64,000 nucleotides of DNA, taken from positions 88,039,872 through 88,103,871 of the forward strand of contig JAMXBB010000001.1 of the NCBI GenBank assembly GCA_024138015.1, in the 5' to 3' direction. The position numbers and the translations under genes are program-made. Source of the stretch: Lumnitzera littorea (lineage: Eukaryota; Streptophyta; Magnoliopsida; Myrtales; Combretaceae). Of this stretch, positions 22,204 to 34,418 are shown piece by piece; the stretch's first letter is position 1; each line of letters begins with the position of its first letter. The notes under the pieces are model-generated. The model was not told the origin of the DNA and ran no database searches. It worked only from the letters and a program-made list of their open reading frames with translations.

Positions 22204-23520
22204 ATGTTGTGTCAAATTCGAGTTTTCAAGGTGTTATTAGTGACTTGAGTAGTGGTGCACACACTGCTCGAGGTTAAAATGGTAGTAATATCCTTGGGTC
22301 GATTAATGACAAGCTTGACAGACTCACCAATCTTGTTGAGAGTTTGGTTACTACAATGCAAGCCAACTGGCAACAACCATAGGGTGTACCTCATTATAAC
22401 ATACTTGAGAATGTTCTTAAGAAACAATATGGCTAAGGTGGCTAAGCTTATTGCCTAGTTCGAACCCATTGAGTTGCAAATCAAGTTGCTAGATGAAGGC
22501 TAAAGTTAGAAGAGATTGAGGAGGATATTGAGGATGTAGAGTTAGAGAATCATGAAGAGGAAAAAGAAAAGGTTGAATATTATTAGTCACAAGAATGAGG
22601 ATGCCAAGCTCCTTAAGACTTGATAATGTCAAGGTCCAAATCCTACCCTTCAGCAGAAGTGGAGATGCAAATGAATATTTAGAATGGGAGGAGAAAGTAG
22701 AAAAAGTGTTTGACTATTATGGATATACCGATGCCATTAAAGTGCGACTTGCTACATTAGAGTTTACCAGATATGATGCCATGTAGTAGAAGAACCTGAA
22801 TTCGGCTAGAGTAAGGGATGGAAGGAGAAATGTGCTAATATGGGAAGAGATGAAGAGATTGTTGAGAGGGAGATTTGTCCTTGAAACTTATCTATAGGAC
22901 ACCTTTACTAAGTTGTAAGAGCTTTGTCAAGAAAATTGATATGTTGATGACTATGTGAAAGAATTTCAGATGTTGATGATTTGAGCAGACATGGATGAAC
23001 TTAAGGCTCGCATAGTGTCAAGATTCATCTATGAACTCAAGCATGAGATTCGCAATGCTGTAGAAGTACAGAGATTCTATACCCTAGAGGAAGCTATTAA
23101 GGTAGCATAGAAGGTTGAAAAGTAGATGATAAATGTTCCAAGTAGACCTGGGTTGAGCTTTTCTCGAGCTCCAATGCTGTGCCAACTTACTCATGTGGAG
23201 CCGAGGAGACTTTCTTAAGCCAAGGAAAAATATAACCAGCTTAATAATAGCTTAGCAAGCCAGAAGAGCCGAGTTGAGGATAGGTTGACCTCGAAGACAT
23301 ATGAAAAAGGACAAACTTCTAGATGGAAGATGAGCAAGGTAAAGTGCTTCAAATGCTTAGGTTTTGGACATATAACTACTGAGTGTCCGAACCAACGTGC
23401 TATGCTACTTCAAGGAGATATAGTGGATAGCACTAATGAGAGTGAGCTAGAAGAGCAAAAGAATGCTAGATGAGTTGAAACTAAAGAGGAAGAGTAGACT
23501 TGTGTATACATTAACAAGGG
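22204..23520 (+). pseudogene. Element A gag (capsid and nucleocapsid), broken
   Basis: The best segment, 22595-22786, reads QILPFSRSGDANEYLEWEEK and VRLATLEFTRYDAM, the retrotransposon gag (PF03732-type) pattern of plant Ty3 elements. A CCHC zinc knuckle at 23345-23386 (CFKCLGFGHITTEC) keeps all four metal ligands. The possible ATG at 22204 aligns with the gag start of element B. Several in-frame stops separate the parts. Confidence 0.75.
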
Positions 23521-26500
23521 ACAAGTGATGACACTGGTTTTAAGGCGAGTACTGAGCTTTGAGGAAGACTAGAGGGAAAATTTATTTCATACAAAGCGTA
23601 TCATTAACGGACAATTGTGCACCATCATTGTGGATAGAGGGAGCTATACTAATGTTGTTGCATAATCCTTCGTACAAAGATTAGGACCACTAACCTCAAA
23701 GCACCCCCTACCTTACAAGCTACACTAGATTTATGATAAAGGTGCTTTACATGCCACTAAACAAGTAACCATACCCTTTAGTATTTGAGAACGTGTACAA
23801 GGATGAAGTGGTATGTGATGTCATCCCCATGGAAGCTTCACATCTATTACTTAGATGATTGTAATTATTCGACTAACATGTCACTCATGACAGATATAAG
23901 AACACTTATGCCTTTGTCAAGGATGGAAAGAAGATTGTATTGTAACCCACATCATCAACCCAAGTGAATGAGACCTATAACTAACTCACTCGAGCTAGCA
24001 AGAAAAAAGCTTTAGTGATGAGCCAAAGAGAGCTCTAAGCTACTGAGTAGGTCAATGAGTCTATGTTTTTATTGATTAGAAGATTGTTAGAGATGAGAAA
24101 TCTGGAAGATGTCCCTAATGAGATCCGAAGATTAATTGATGAATTTTCTAACTCGTTCCTCGAAGAGTTGCTTAAGGGATTATCCTTAATCCAAGGCATA
24201 GAATACTGTATTGATCTATAGCTAGGCATAGCCCTACTAAACCAACCTGCTTACAGAATGAATCATGAGCAGGCTACCGAGCTAAAAAGGCAAGTAGATG
24301 AGTTGATAAAATGATAATATGTGAGGGAGAGCATAAGTTCTTATGTTGCACCAACTCTATTCATCCCAAATAAGGATGGTTCGCAGTGCATGTGCATCGA
24401 CAACCGTGCTATCAACTATATTACTATCAAGTATAGATACCCAATACCGAGGCTTGATGACATATTAGATGAGTTACACAGTGCTTAAATATTTTCAAAG
24501 ATTAATTTGTGAAGTAGCTACTACCAAATTCGCATGAAGCGTAGTGATGAATAGAAGACCGCTTTCAAAACGAAGCGTAGTCTCCATGAATGGTTGGTTA
24601 TGCCATTTGGACTTACAAATACAACGAGCACATTTATATAGCTTATGAATCATGTAATGCGTCCTCTAACCAGAAGATGAGTGATCATGTACTTCGACGG
24701 CATATTAGTGTACAATACAAACTTGAACAACCATTTTCAACATCTTCAAGCTGTTTTTGACGTTCTATGTGTTGAGAAGCTATATGGAAACATAAAGAAG
24801 TGTATGTTCTATCAAAGTGAAGTTGCCTTTCTTGGGTATGTAGTATGTAGATAAAGAATTCGAGTCAATGAGGAAAAGGTTTGAGTTGCTTCGAATTGAC
24901 CGATGCTGAAGAATATCATCAAAGTACAAAGTTTTCATAGCCTTGCTTCTTTCTATAAAAGATTCATTAAGAACTTCAGTATAATTACAACCCCCTTGGC
25001 TGCGTTGATGAAGAAGAAAGAAGGATTTCGATGGAATGACCAAGATGAGTAAAGCTTCAGGGAAATCAAAGAGAAGCTCACTACTGCCCCTATCTTGTCC
25101 CTACCAAACTTTGACAAACCATTTGAATTAGAATTCGATGCATTAGGCATTAGCATCTGTGTAGTCCTCATGTAGAAATGACGACCGGTTGCCTGCCATA
25201 GTAAAAATCTTAGTAGTGCTACATTTAACTATTATGTGTATGAAAAAAAATTGTACTCTCTTTTTCAAGTTTTTTCTATTTGGCAACATTATTTGTTATC
25301 TCAAGAGTTTGTAATTTATATTGACCATGAGTCCTTGAAACATCTTAAGACTTAGAACAAACTTTTGAAAAAACAAGCAAAGTGGCTAGAATTTATGGAA
25401 GGGTTTTCTTATGTGATCTGACACAAAAAGGGAAGTGCTAATGTGGTCGCAAATGTCTTGTCACATCGACAAACCTTTTTTACTACCTTACATACGAAAT
25501 TATTGGGTTTTTCACTTATTATCGAGCAAAATGCTCGCGACCCCTATTTTGGTCCTATTCTTGAGTAGTGTAAAAAAGGAGTTGCTATTGGAGGATATTA
25601 TCTTAATGATGGCTATCTATTTAAGGAAAAAAGGTTGTGTATACTAAGCTATTCCATAAGAAAGCTATTAGTTAGAGAAGCTCATAGTAGTGGATTATCT
25701 AGTCATTTTGGAGAGACCAAAGCAGTTAAACTATTGAAAGAAAATTTTTACTAGCCTTGTTTAGCTAAAGATGTCCATAAGCTAGTTGGTAGTTGCAAAG
25801 TATGTAAGAGGGCCAAAAGAGAAAAAGAGCCACATGGAGAGTATATGCCATTACCTATACCGACCTCACCTTGATTCGATCTCAACATGGACTTTGTCTT
25901 AGGTTTACCTTAGACATCTAGGGGAAAAGATTAGATCCTAGTTATAGTGGACCGCTTTGGCAAAATCACACACTTCATCTCGTGACATCAAACTAATGAT
26001 GCTTTATATATTATTGATTTGTTTTTGCAAGAAGTTGTTCAATTACATGGAGTATCAAAGACCATTGTTTTAGATCAGGACACAAAATTATTGAGCTATT
26101 TTTGGAAGACACTTTGGAGAAGGCTTGGAACTAAACTTATGTTCAGCTCTAATAGCCACCCTTAAATTGATGGCCAAACCAAAGTGGTAAATAGGATACT
26201 AAGCACTTTACTCCGACACATTGATATTTGTATCTGCCAGTTGTGGAGTTCGTATACAATTGAACTATCCAGAGTACCATTAGGAAGACTCCTTTCGAGG
26301 TCATTTATAGCCTCAATACCACTATCCCCCTAGATCTAATCGATTCCTACACAACTATTGAAGAGAGTCAGTCTAGAGTCACCTGAGCTTAAGAATTACA
26401 AGAACTACATTAGTCTATGACAAGGAAGATCACAGAGTTCAATCAGAGACAACAAGAGATCAATAGTCATGGCCACCAAACTGTTTCTTTCAAACCAGGT

Positions 26501-26700
26501 GACTTAGTATAGATTTACCTTCACCGAGAAAGATTTCTGCACCTAAGATAGAGTAAGCTATCCCTACGCATTGATGGTTCATTCAAAGTCCTAAAGAAGA
26601 TCAACTATAACACCTACTAGATTAAGTTACCTAATAACTATGGGATTTCCTCCACTTTGAATGTGTTTGACCTGATTCCCTACTAACCGAAGAAAGACCC
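23521..26700 (+). pseudogene. Element A pol (protease, RT, RNase H, integrase), broken
   Basis: The protease active-site region near 23620-23650 reads IIVDRGSYTNVVA, where VDSGS/VDGGS is expected, so the site is damaged. RT runs from about 24240 to 24900: SYVAPTLFIPNKDGS, YPIPRLDDILDEL, WLVMPFGLTN and YFDGILVY at 24690-24713 (second catalytic Asp changed to Gly). RNase H covers about 25090-25470 (YIDHESLKHLKT). Integrase has an HHCC zinc domain (REAHSSGLSSHFGE, CKVCKRAK) near 25675-25815, then NMDFVLGLP, IVLDQD and a GQTK region to about 26200. The tail to 26690 includes GDLVWIYL-like sequence with the W lost and ends FDLIPY. I see no chromodomain. Confidence 0.78.
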
Positions 26701-26774
26701 AGCAAAAGTTGTAATAGAATAAGAGCCAAAAACCACTTCAGATTTGATGATAAATCCTTCTAAACCTAAGTAGA

Positions 26775-27700
26775 TGATAAGAATCAACTCCTCGAACTAG
26801 TCACATATAGTTAAGCTAGAAGACCGTAAGGACTCATATGGAGAATACTAGCTCGAAACACCATTCAAGATGAAGATTCATATTCCAATCTCTATCTTTT
26901 ACACTACTATTGACCTAAGTGCCGAGCTCTCATAAGTGCTAATACAGTTTCCAAGCTTCCAAGTAGTTATGCTGACCTGTCGAGTGATACAAATGTCAAA
27001 AAATGATACGCATATCGACTATCCAATTTGTGGTCCTGATGGTACTGCTTGCCGAACAAAGCTAATTCTGAGCAAAGTTTGTCAAGTTAGATACTCAATA
27101 GCTTAATTATTTAGGACTTAGGTAAGGTTGGTCCAGTGGGCAACTATTCATTGGCTCAGCCTTGGCTAGTTGGATCAGAAGTAGGTAGCTCAGCCTCGGA
27201 TGTGTATTAGCTCGGCTATATACAAATTTAGTGCCTACTATTGGCATGGCAATAAGTGGTCGACTTGATAACTAGTTGGGTACCTCAAACACCTTCTCAA
27301 TGAGACAAAGAGAGGTCAAAGCAAAGTACTTCAGTGGTTCGCGATGGAAAATACAATGTTCTTTAGGGATCAACTCTCCTTAGATAGCTCGGTGACCCAT
27401 ATTGGTGAGTCATCAAGCTCAAGAGCAAGTGATTAGTCCATGATTCCTATCACTAAGCAGCCATAACTATTACTGAGCTCTTACCATAATCCAGACTACA
27501 TCCGAGTTAACTAACTTCAAACATCAGATCGAGCTAAGATACTGAGACACCCAACCTAGAGTGGATCATAACAGCCTTCAATACTTGAGCTCTAACTTGA
27601 ATCAGACCAAGTCAGCTCTAACTGCCGACTCTCTTCTAACCTTATCCAAGTAAGATCCTACAATTGCCAAGTGACCTCAAAATTCATTATAACTTAACCC
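26775..27700 (+). repeat. Partial 3' LTR of element A, interrupted
   Basis: Begins TGATAAGAATCAAC and follows the first 448 bp of the 5' LTR at good similarity (for example ACTCATA(T/C)G(G/A)AGAATACTA and CCAAGCTTCCAAG). It is interrupted at 26985-27452 and loses similarity near 27700, so the R-U5 half is missing or unrecognisable. Confidence 0.75.
26980..27457 (-). mobile_element. 468-bp inverted LTR piece (B family) inside A's 3' LTR
   Basis: The segment 26985-27452 begins TGATAC and ends CCTATCA. Its reverse complement aligns without large gaps to the U3 half of element B's 3' LTR (40234-40697), sharing for example TTTGACCTCTCTTTGTCTC with one change. It is flanked by TCGAG (26980-26984) and CTAAG (27453-27457), which could both derive from CCGAG by transitions. 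The R-U5 half of a B-type LTR is absent, so it is either a deleted solo LTR or a short-LTR relative. Confidence 0.7.
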
Positions 27701-27833
27701 ATAGAAGGATGTTTAAAACAATTTTTGTTTGATAAAACCCTTTTAGTAATATATAATAAGCAATTAAGAGTTAAAATTGGGTTTTGAAAAGGCAAAATAG
27801 GTGACTAGAAAACATTCTGTACTTAGCTGGCAA

Positions 27834-28050
27834 CTACTAATGGATCAGTAGTTTAAACTTCACTCTTCCTTTAAGATTATACTATCGATGGATTAATAGT
27901 TCAAAAGTCAAATATTCCTTTAAAAAGTACTATTGATTGATTAGTGAGAAAACTACTGATGGATCGACAGTTCAAATTCTAACTTGCCCTCAACATAAGC
28001 CTACCAATTGATTAGTAAGAAATCTACCAATCAATCGATAGCTCAAATTT
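27834..28050. repeat. Degenerate tandem repeat, CTACTGATGGATCAGTAG type
   Basis: Five to six imperfect units with a core like ACTACTAATGGATCAGTAG, then TTCAAA and a spacer. Cores are at about 27834, 27883, 27929, 27951, 27997 and 28023. The core is itself nearly self-complementary. Units are too diverged to give a fixed period. Confidence 0.5.
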
Positions 28051-29217
28051 GTAGAAAATAATCACAGATTGCATCCTTCACAAACAAATAAACATCACCG
28101 TCTCCTTGACCTCAACCAATTGACGTACAACTTCTAACTATAAGCTGATTTCAACACATTAAACAAATACTCCTTTAAAAAACAAATCAATAGGAACCCT
28201 TCAAAACATCGACCTTCCTTACCGACTTCAACCAACATCATCACCAATCAAAATAAACTTAAGGAATCGAGCCACAGGAGAGAACTTACATGTAAACTTG
28301 ATAGAGTCACCCCTAAATGGAATCTAACCTTTCAAATACGGCAATAACGAGATTCTGCATGTTTTACTCATCACCCATCAAAGAAACATGATTTCAACCA
28401 AGAATGTATGAAGAACCTACTAAAAACTTGCTTTCTTCAAGCTTTTCTTGCAAAAGATGGCCCAAACTTGACTTAATATAAAATAATTGTTGCAAAACAA
28501 ATCTTTCTATGATTTTCTTGACACTCCTTCATAGAAAACGTAAAAAAATCGCATTATTAGTGATTTCTGGCGCAAGAGCTCTTCAAATATGCAATTCCTC
28601 ACACTTATGTAAAAATGAGATTCCTTACTTTTTCTTCACCAAAACTTAAAGAAATTGAATTTCCTTCAATGTATAAGTGAAAAATTACCCAAATTTGCTA
28701 TTTCCATGCAAAACCGTATATTTGCTTCACTTGAAACACACCACCTTTCTCCAAATCCAAGTTTAGGTTAGACTTAAGGAGTTTCTTGTAAGTTTTCTAT
28801 TGTTGGAAAAAGAAACGTATCAATGGAATGGGGGGTGGGTAATGGACTAAAACTTAACGTAGTGGGAAGATGGGGAGTTTAAACTTTTCCTTAGACAAGT
28901 TTGCCCTCTACTACTTAAAGTCTATTTACATGCTATACCAACCCTGCAATTAATTATAACTCTTTTATTTTCTTTAAACCCTTATTTATTTATTTATGAA
29001 TTCAAGTTTTACACATGATATCTAAGATTATAAAAAGTATTAGAAAACTAAGTTAAACAATAGTTATACAAGGTGCATGAAAAAAAAGTCCTATAAACCC
29101 CATGGGAAATTCACTGAGTTCACCTTACTATGATCATGTCTGTTCACTTCTTCACAAATCCAAAGCCATCATAAATATGGTTAATGATTCATACTAGCAA
29201 TCTAGCTGCAAGATCAC

Positions 29218-29330
29218 TGGTTTTTTTTTTTTCCCAACTATACGACATATTATAACTTGAGAATGGGAGATTCAAACCTGGTTCATCCCATTGGGCAACC
29301 AGTATTCATTTTATTGGGATACAACAATCT
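29218..29330 (-). repeat. SINE-like element with B box and poly-A
   Basis: Minus strand: B box GGTTTGAATC (29278-29269), then TATAGTTGGG and a poly-A (T-run 29220-29232 on plus). The tail phrase TAGTTGG plus A-run matches the SINE-like piece at 15593. The A box is weak. Confidence 0.45.
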
Positions 29331-29821
29331 TGATATGTGTCTAATGGATTTCTCCTCATAGTTGTTCGCAAGACTAGCTTACATGATCCTCAATTCATAG
29401 GCCTATTATTAAATGGGAGACTTGAAATTATAATAGTCAACATTAGATCATTTTTCTTTTTAAATTCCAATGTTTTTCCCCTATAAAAGAAAGGAATAGC
29501 CTCGACAATGCTAAAGAAGACCCATAGCCAAACTCAAAAAGGATGTGGAACTTAGTTACAAGGTTGACCAATCTACATTATTAGATGTTGTTTATGTTGT
29601 CGTGTTAGTGTGTGAGGATGTTGTGTTCATGTAGCATGTTTATGTGTTTGTCATGTCAATGTATGCTAAGATGTGGTGTTTATGTAGTTTGTTTATGCGT
29701 GTCTTTATGTGGTAGGATATTGGCCATATATTATAGCTGTAGCATGTTTTAGAACATAATCAAAGATGAGCTTACAAGTATCCCATCCCTTTCACTTAAT
29801 TTGAGATAGCAAATAGTTATA

Positions 29822-30080
29822 AGGATAAATTGCATTGACACCCCTCAAAAACTTTTAAAATTGCATTGACCCCCATATTTTCAAAAATCAGCACCTAACA
29901 CTCCTAAAATAAGTATGAGCCCTATTTTCAATATTCACTAAGTTGCTACATGTAACATATGATATGTATGTTTACATGGTAATTTATTAATTTATTTAAT
30001 TAACTATAATAAAAAAAAAAACTAAAAAATAGAAATTAAAGACAAAGGTAGAAACTTATAAATTAAAAACCAAAAAAATA
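29822..30080 (+). repeat. Left terminal inverted repeat
   Basis: Pairs with 30530-30776 in inverted orientation; similarity is strong for about 190 bp and then continues through A-rich sequence. Confidence 0.75.
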
Positions 30081-30529
30081 AAACCAAGGAACAAAAAAAA
30101 GATATTAGAAAATAAAAAGCAGAAAAACAGAATTAAAAAAAAAAAAGAAACAGAAAATTAAAATTTCTATGTAGCTACTATAATGTTAATCTATATTTTT
30201 ATACATGTACATGGTATCTGCATTTATAGGACTTGTTAGGGTGTATGTATAGCTATTATAAAATAAAGTGAATTCTAATAATCACAAATTTTATCAAAGG
30301 TTTCTGTATATTATTAAGAGGTGTAATATTATCATACAATATAAGTATATATGCATAAATGAGGAAAAAAAATCAAAGAAGTCAACTTAATTTAGGAAAT
30401 TGGTGGGAGCAATGTCAAATGAATTTATTCAAAGAGAAAATATTATAAGGACAAAACTATTTTTCTGATTCTTTTTTGCCTTAAATTTTCTATTTCCTTT
30501 TCTTTTTATTTCTAGTACCCTTTTTAAAA

Positions 30530-30776
30530 ATTTTCCAATTCTTTCTTTTTATTTTTTGGTTTTCTATTTTTGTCTTTTATTTTTTAAATTTATTTAATTA
30601 CATAAATTAATAAATGTCCACATATATGTACATGTCAACTTATGTTACACGTGGTAGCTTGGTGAACATTAAAAATAGGGCAATACTTGTTTTAAGAGTA
30701 CTAAGTGCTAATTTTTCAAAAAAGTAGGGGTTCATGCAATTTTAAAAGTTTTAGAAGATATTGATGCAATTTACCT
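30530..30776 (-). repeat. Right terminal inverted repeat
   Basis: Reverse complement of the left TIR with about 20-25% difference and a few short indels, which suggests an old insertion. Confidence 0.75.
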
Positions 30777-31180
30777 TAGTTATAACATGGCTTTACTTAA
30801 GTATCAAGTACAATTAATGAAAAATTTGGAACAACTTACTGTCTTTGTTGGAATTATGTTTTTATTCTATTTCATGAATTGACTTCCTCATGGATTTCAG
30901 TAAAATTCATAAACATATTTCATAAGTAAATTATATTATTTTCTATTTCATACCCTTTCACCTATTTTGAGATAGTAAATAGACAATATCAAGACAGTAA
31001 ATAACTATAACTTGTTTTTACTCGAGTGTATGTACAATTAATGAAAAATTTAGACCAACTTATTGTCTTTGTTTGGATAATTTTTTGTTTTTCATTTCAT
31101 GAACTAGCTTCTTCGTACATTTTAGTATAATTGATAAACATATTTTATAAGTGAATTATATTATTTTCTATTTCCTAAGT
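30777..31180. repeat. Tandem duplication (about 0.21-0.23 kb units) around the MULE site
   Basis: Unit 1 is split: 29780-29821 lies left of the DNA element and 30777-30948 right of it. Unit 2 is 30949-31180. Shared phrases are CCCTTTCAC(T/C)(T/A)A, TTTGAGATAG, ACAATTAATGAAAAATTT, CTTTGTT and AAACATATTT(C/T)ATAAGT. Unit 2 carries a single TAACTATAA where unit 1 has the two TAGTTATAA copies flanking the insertion. Confidence 0.7.
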
Positions 31181-33617
31181 GATAATTTGATAACAAAACA
31201 AAATAGACTCACAAGGATCATTTAAACCTTAATTAGATACGACTTCAAAGAATACATGATGCTTGCAAAGAATACAACTTGGCAAAGATTCCAAAACAAA
31301 CTTAGTATGCCTTATACCTAAAGATTTTTATAATTCCTACACAGGTTTTCAAGGTGTAATCCATTTATTAAGGTTATTCTTTTCCAAAAAAGTGATCTTC
31401 ACATTGATACACATTTAAGTGCAAACAGAAAAGAGGGGATGGTTGATTAACATATTGAATAAATTATTATTGCTTTTTAGGTCATGAGATGCAGAAATTC
31501 AATACTTTTATAACAGTACAAGCTTATTGTACCATGTTTGGTTTGCATATACTGAACACAAAATTTATATTAAAAAATTAATAATATATATTATAACATA
31601 ACAATTTTTTAAATATTTAATAAAAATAATATTAATTAACTCAATTTTATAATATGGAGAGGTATTTTTAAGAATATAAAATATTTTTATTTTTTTGTCA
31701 AATGAATTTCATTTTTGTATCATAGTGTAAATGGGATAAAATTTGGGTTTTTTGTCCAATCCATCAAATCAATTTTTGTCCAGTCACTAAGTCAAGTTAC
31801 AAACAAAATATGGGACAATTTTTTTTGTTATGTCCAATCTAGTACCACAAAAATTGCACAATCAAATGCTATTTTAAGATAATGACAAGTTCCTATTTTA
31901 CTGATTATGAAAGTCTACTTAGTGGTGAAAGACTTAAGAGAGCAAAAAGAATTAGATAATAACTTCATACGTAATCCTTCACCTATTTTAAGCCAAAATG
32001 CGTGGATCCAATATGCATAAACATTTAGATCAGATAGTTGTACACCTAATTTTTTTTTTACATAATATGTGTAAAGTATACTAAAGTCTTACTTGAGTCT
32101 ATCATAGTTCTCAAGGTGCTTTTAGTTGCAAATATAAAAGAATTGAGAGCATATCTCAACTCTTTGCACCTGCTTCTCATTCTTTATTCTAATTTATTCT
32201 CTAATTAACAAAATCATGGCTTAATAAGTTCTTGCCTATTTCCATCTACTTGAACATAAGTTGAACATTCAAACTAGTCATCCATTATTAGCATACTTGA
32301 AATTTATGGTATTCAATTTGTAATCACCTATGACTATTCCAATTTATTTTGAGTCATATGATTCGAAAACCATTTTTATCAAAAGATAGCAAGGGAAGTC
32401 CCTTCTCTAAAATAATGCAAATAGTCTTTTATCATCGATTCATTCGATGATTCAATGATATTGACCAAGTAAAACTCAAAATAAATAAATAAATAATAAG
32501 AGCACGATCTTTAAATTCCAATTGAAAAGATCATGTGAGATTATCTTTGTGGTTCTTATAATAGGTGTAACTGTAACATAAAAGTGTAATGATGCCTATA
32601 AACAAATATTAAAGCGAAAGAATTATATCCTTAAATCATAGAATGAATGAATAATCTATATAGAGCGATGCTAAAAACTTGAATGAAAACTATATATGTT
32701 GTAGGAATATCTTGATTCTATTTGGCACTATTGAAGCAACAAACTACCAGGAAATGATATGTGAAGAATCAAAGTTAGCACGATTAGGGATGTTAATTTG
32801 TGAGGCATGATTCCTGATGAGTTGTTGTCATCTATATGCTTTTCAATTATGAATTTGTTTTTGTTCGTAGTGGTGGTTGATGAGACATTTACATTCTTTG
32901 AACCTTTTACAACAAATTAGAAATCCAAAGTGAGAGGTTTATCATAGATGGTGGAAATTTTGATAAGCCTTTTCTAAGATCTTATCATGGTAATATTTTG
33001 AGGAAATCGGGAACACGAATACTAAACTTAACTGCAAATATTATAGGAAATATAGAGACTTACAATCATAATCAACCCATCCCATCCACTGGTTAGCTAT
33101 ATCATAAAACAAATTACCTTGTCTTTTAAAACAATGTTTATAGATTTAGACAAAGTTTAGATAGTTAGTAATGAATTTTTACAAACTTCTCTTGGTAGTT
33201 GTTATAAGATCGAACATTAGAGTTAAAGGTAGGAGAACTAACTATTGAATAAGGTTAGGACTTTTTCTTCCTCTTAGGCTTATCTTAAGTTACAAGTTAC
33301 GAGCTCGTTTGAGAGAACCTGACCATCTTTTTGGATTTAAAGGTTGTAGAATTTCTTTGTATAAAAAGACAAGTTTATCCCTTTGTCATTCCATATCCAA
33401 ATACATATACACAAAAGAGAAAAGAACGATTACAAGAGAATAACTACTAACCTATTTTGCCTACAACCTTATACCTCCACAACTGTTTACACATAAAGGA
33501 ATAACTACCCATTATAGACAACATGTCCAGACTTACAATCATTGATCAATAGACATTAAACCAACAATATTACAACAATAGTGTAATCTATTTACAACTT
33601 TACTCTCGTAATCTTTG
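31181..33617. other. Intergenic DNA without recognisable genes
   Basis: AT-rich; no protein similarity, no gag or protease of elements C or D, and no LTR I can delimit. The last 250 bp look like LTR or promoter sequence in either strand, but I cannot assign them. Confidence 0.35.
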
Positions 33618-34108
33618 ACATTCGTACTGTCCTTTTGTAACCGAATACCCTTTTTTCTGTTTACAACTTTATCCTGGTAATATATTTCCCTTTCCTTATC
33701 TAGTAGGAATCCTTTTTGTAATTTACTTATATTTAGGACTTGCCCTAATTAGGCCATATAAATACTTGTAATATGCAATAGCCGTAACAGTGAATGATGT
33801 AGAATATTTAGACATACTTTCATTTATGAGCTAGGTATCCTTTGCTTGCTCTCAATTACTCTTATCTAGTCTATTGTGAGCATAGATTAGTGGTGAGTAC
33901 CCTCCAACCACACTTGTGCATAATATCAAGTGCAACCCGAGTTTGTGTGAGGCGTTGGTGAGTCATATCTACTATCAACGCATGAGGACCCTTACTCAAT
34001 CCTCGACTTCTATTTGTCTTTCAAACCATCTCACGGTTTGGACCCACTATTGGTTTGTGTGATATCGATAGTTATGTGTTTTCCTTTCTTGACAATCCGT
34101 ATTATCTT
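33618..34108 (+). repeat. 5' LTR of element B, R-U5 half only
   Basis: Matches 40697-41145 of the 3' LTR, for example TAATTAGGCCA(T/C)ATAAATA and TTGTGCATAATATCAAGT. Similarity starts near 33618; the preceding sequence is unrelated to the U3 at 40234-40690. A TATA box (CATATAAATA, about 33754-33763) is present. The end is placed directly before the PBS; the expected final A of TATCA is T. Confidence 0.75.
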
Positions 34109-34120
34109 AGTATCAAAACT
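34109..34120 (+). other. Primer-binding site, initiator-Met tRNA type
   Basis: TAGTATCAAAAC against the plant iMet PBS TGGTATCAGAGC: three mismatches, all G to A. It starts immediately after the LTR. Confidence 0.7.
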
Positions 34121-34418
34121 TGGCTACGTTTGAGCAAATTTCTGTTACTTGGTACTTTGAGTAACTTACTACTGCTGTAAGTGTATTTTAGAAACCGTCT
34201 GTAGTTGTATGGGCGTTTGAAGAGTGTTTAGTGTTAAAGAAGTCTAGTGCTCTGTTTTCCTTTGTTTCTTATATGAGAAATAGAGTGTGAATGTTTGTTT
34301 GGTTTATTGCATGTTGGTTGTAATAGCTTTTGGTGTGTTAAGTATTGTTTTGTTGTTGTTGTTCATGGAAAGAATTTTGAGTTGTGTTTCAGCTGTTAAT
34401 CTATTGTAATAGACAACA

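Larger units (their letters stand above)
20903..27700 (+). mobile_element. Element A: decayed Ty3/gypsy retrotransposon, CRM-like
   Basis: The order is 5' LTR (20903-21750), PBS candidate, gag, protease, RT, RNase H, integrase, and a partial 3' LTR (26775-27700). Both LTRs begin TGATA(A/G)GAATCAAC. The RT/RNase H wording (LHEWLVMPFGL, YFDGILVY, YVYEKKLYS) and a C-terminus ending FDLIPY without a visible chromodomain resemble the CRM clade of centromere-enriched chromoviruses. Element B (33618-41145) is a relative. All frames carry many stops, mostly at sites where CAA, CAG, CGA or TGG would be expected. The 3' LTR lacks its second half and holds a 468-bp insertion. Confidence 0.8.
27701..29813. 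other. Intergenic or LTR-like DNA
   Basis: No coding similarity. It holds degenerate repeats at 27834-28050 and a SINE-like piece at 29218-29330. The part 28050-28800 has the pyrimidine-rich, stop-filled look of LTR sequence but matches nothing else here. Confidence 0.35.
29814..30785. mobile_element. Non-autonomous DNA transposon with long TIRs, Mutator-like
   Basis: The element 29822-30776 has terminal inverted repeats of about 250 bp: the left end AGGATAAATTGCATTGACAC and the reverse complement of the right end AGGTAAATTGCATCAATATC continue in parallel through CTTTTAAAATTGCAT and TTTATTAATTTAT. It is flanked by TAGTTATAA (29814-29822 and 30777-30785), an 8- or 9-bp target duplication depending on whether the first A/T belongs to the element. 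Long TIRs with a 9-bp TSD are the hallmark of MULEs; an 8-bp TSD would point to hAT. The interior of about 450 bp has no transposase. A neighbouring tandem copy (30950-31180) shows the uninterrupted site. Confidence 0.8.

Noticed and set aside
31540..31870. Possible MITE (TGTTTGGTTTGCAT near the left, CAATCAAATGC near the right)
   Set aside because: The inverted similarity is only about ten bases and I could not find a target duplication.
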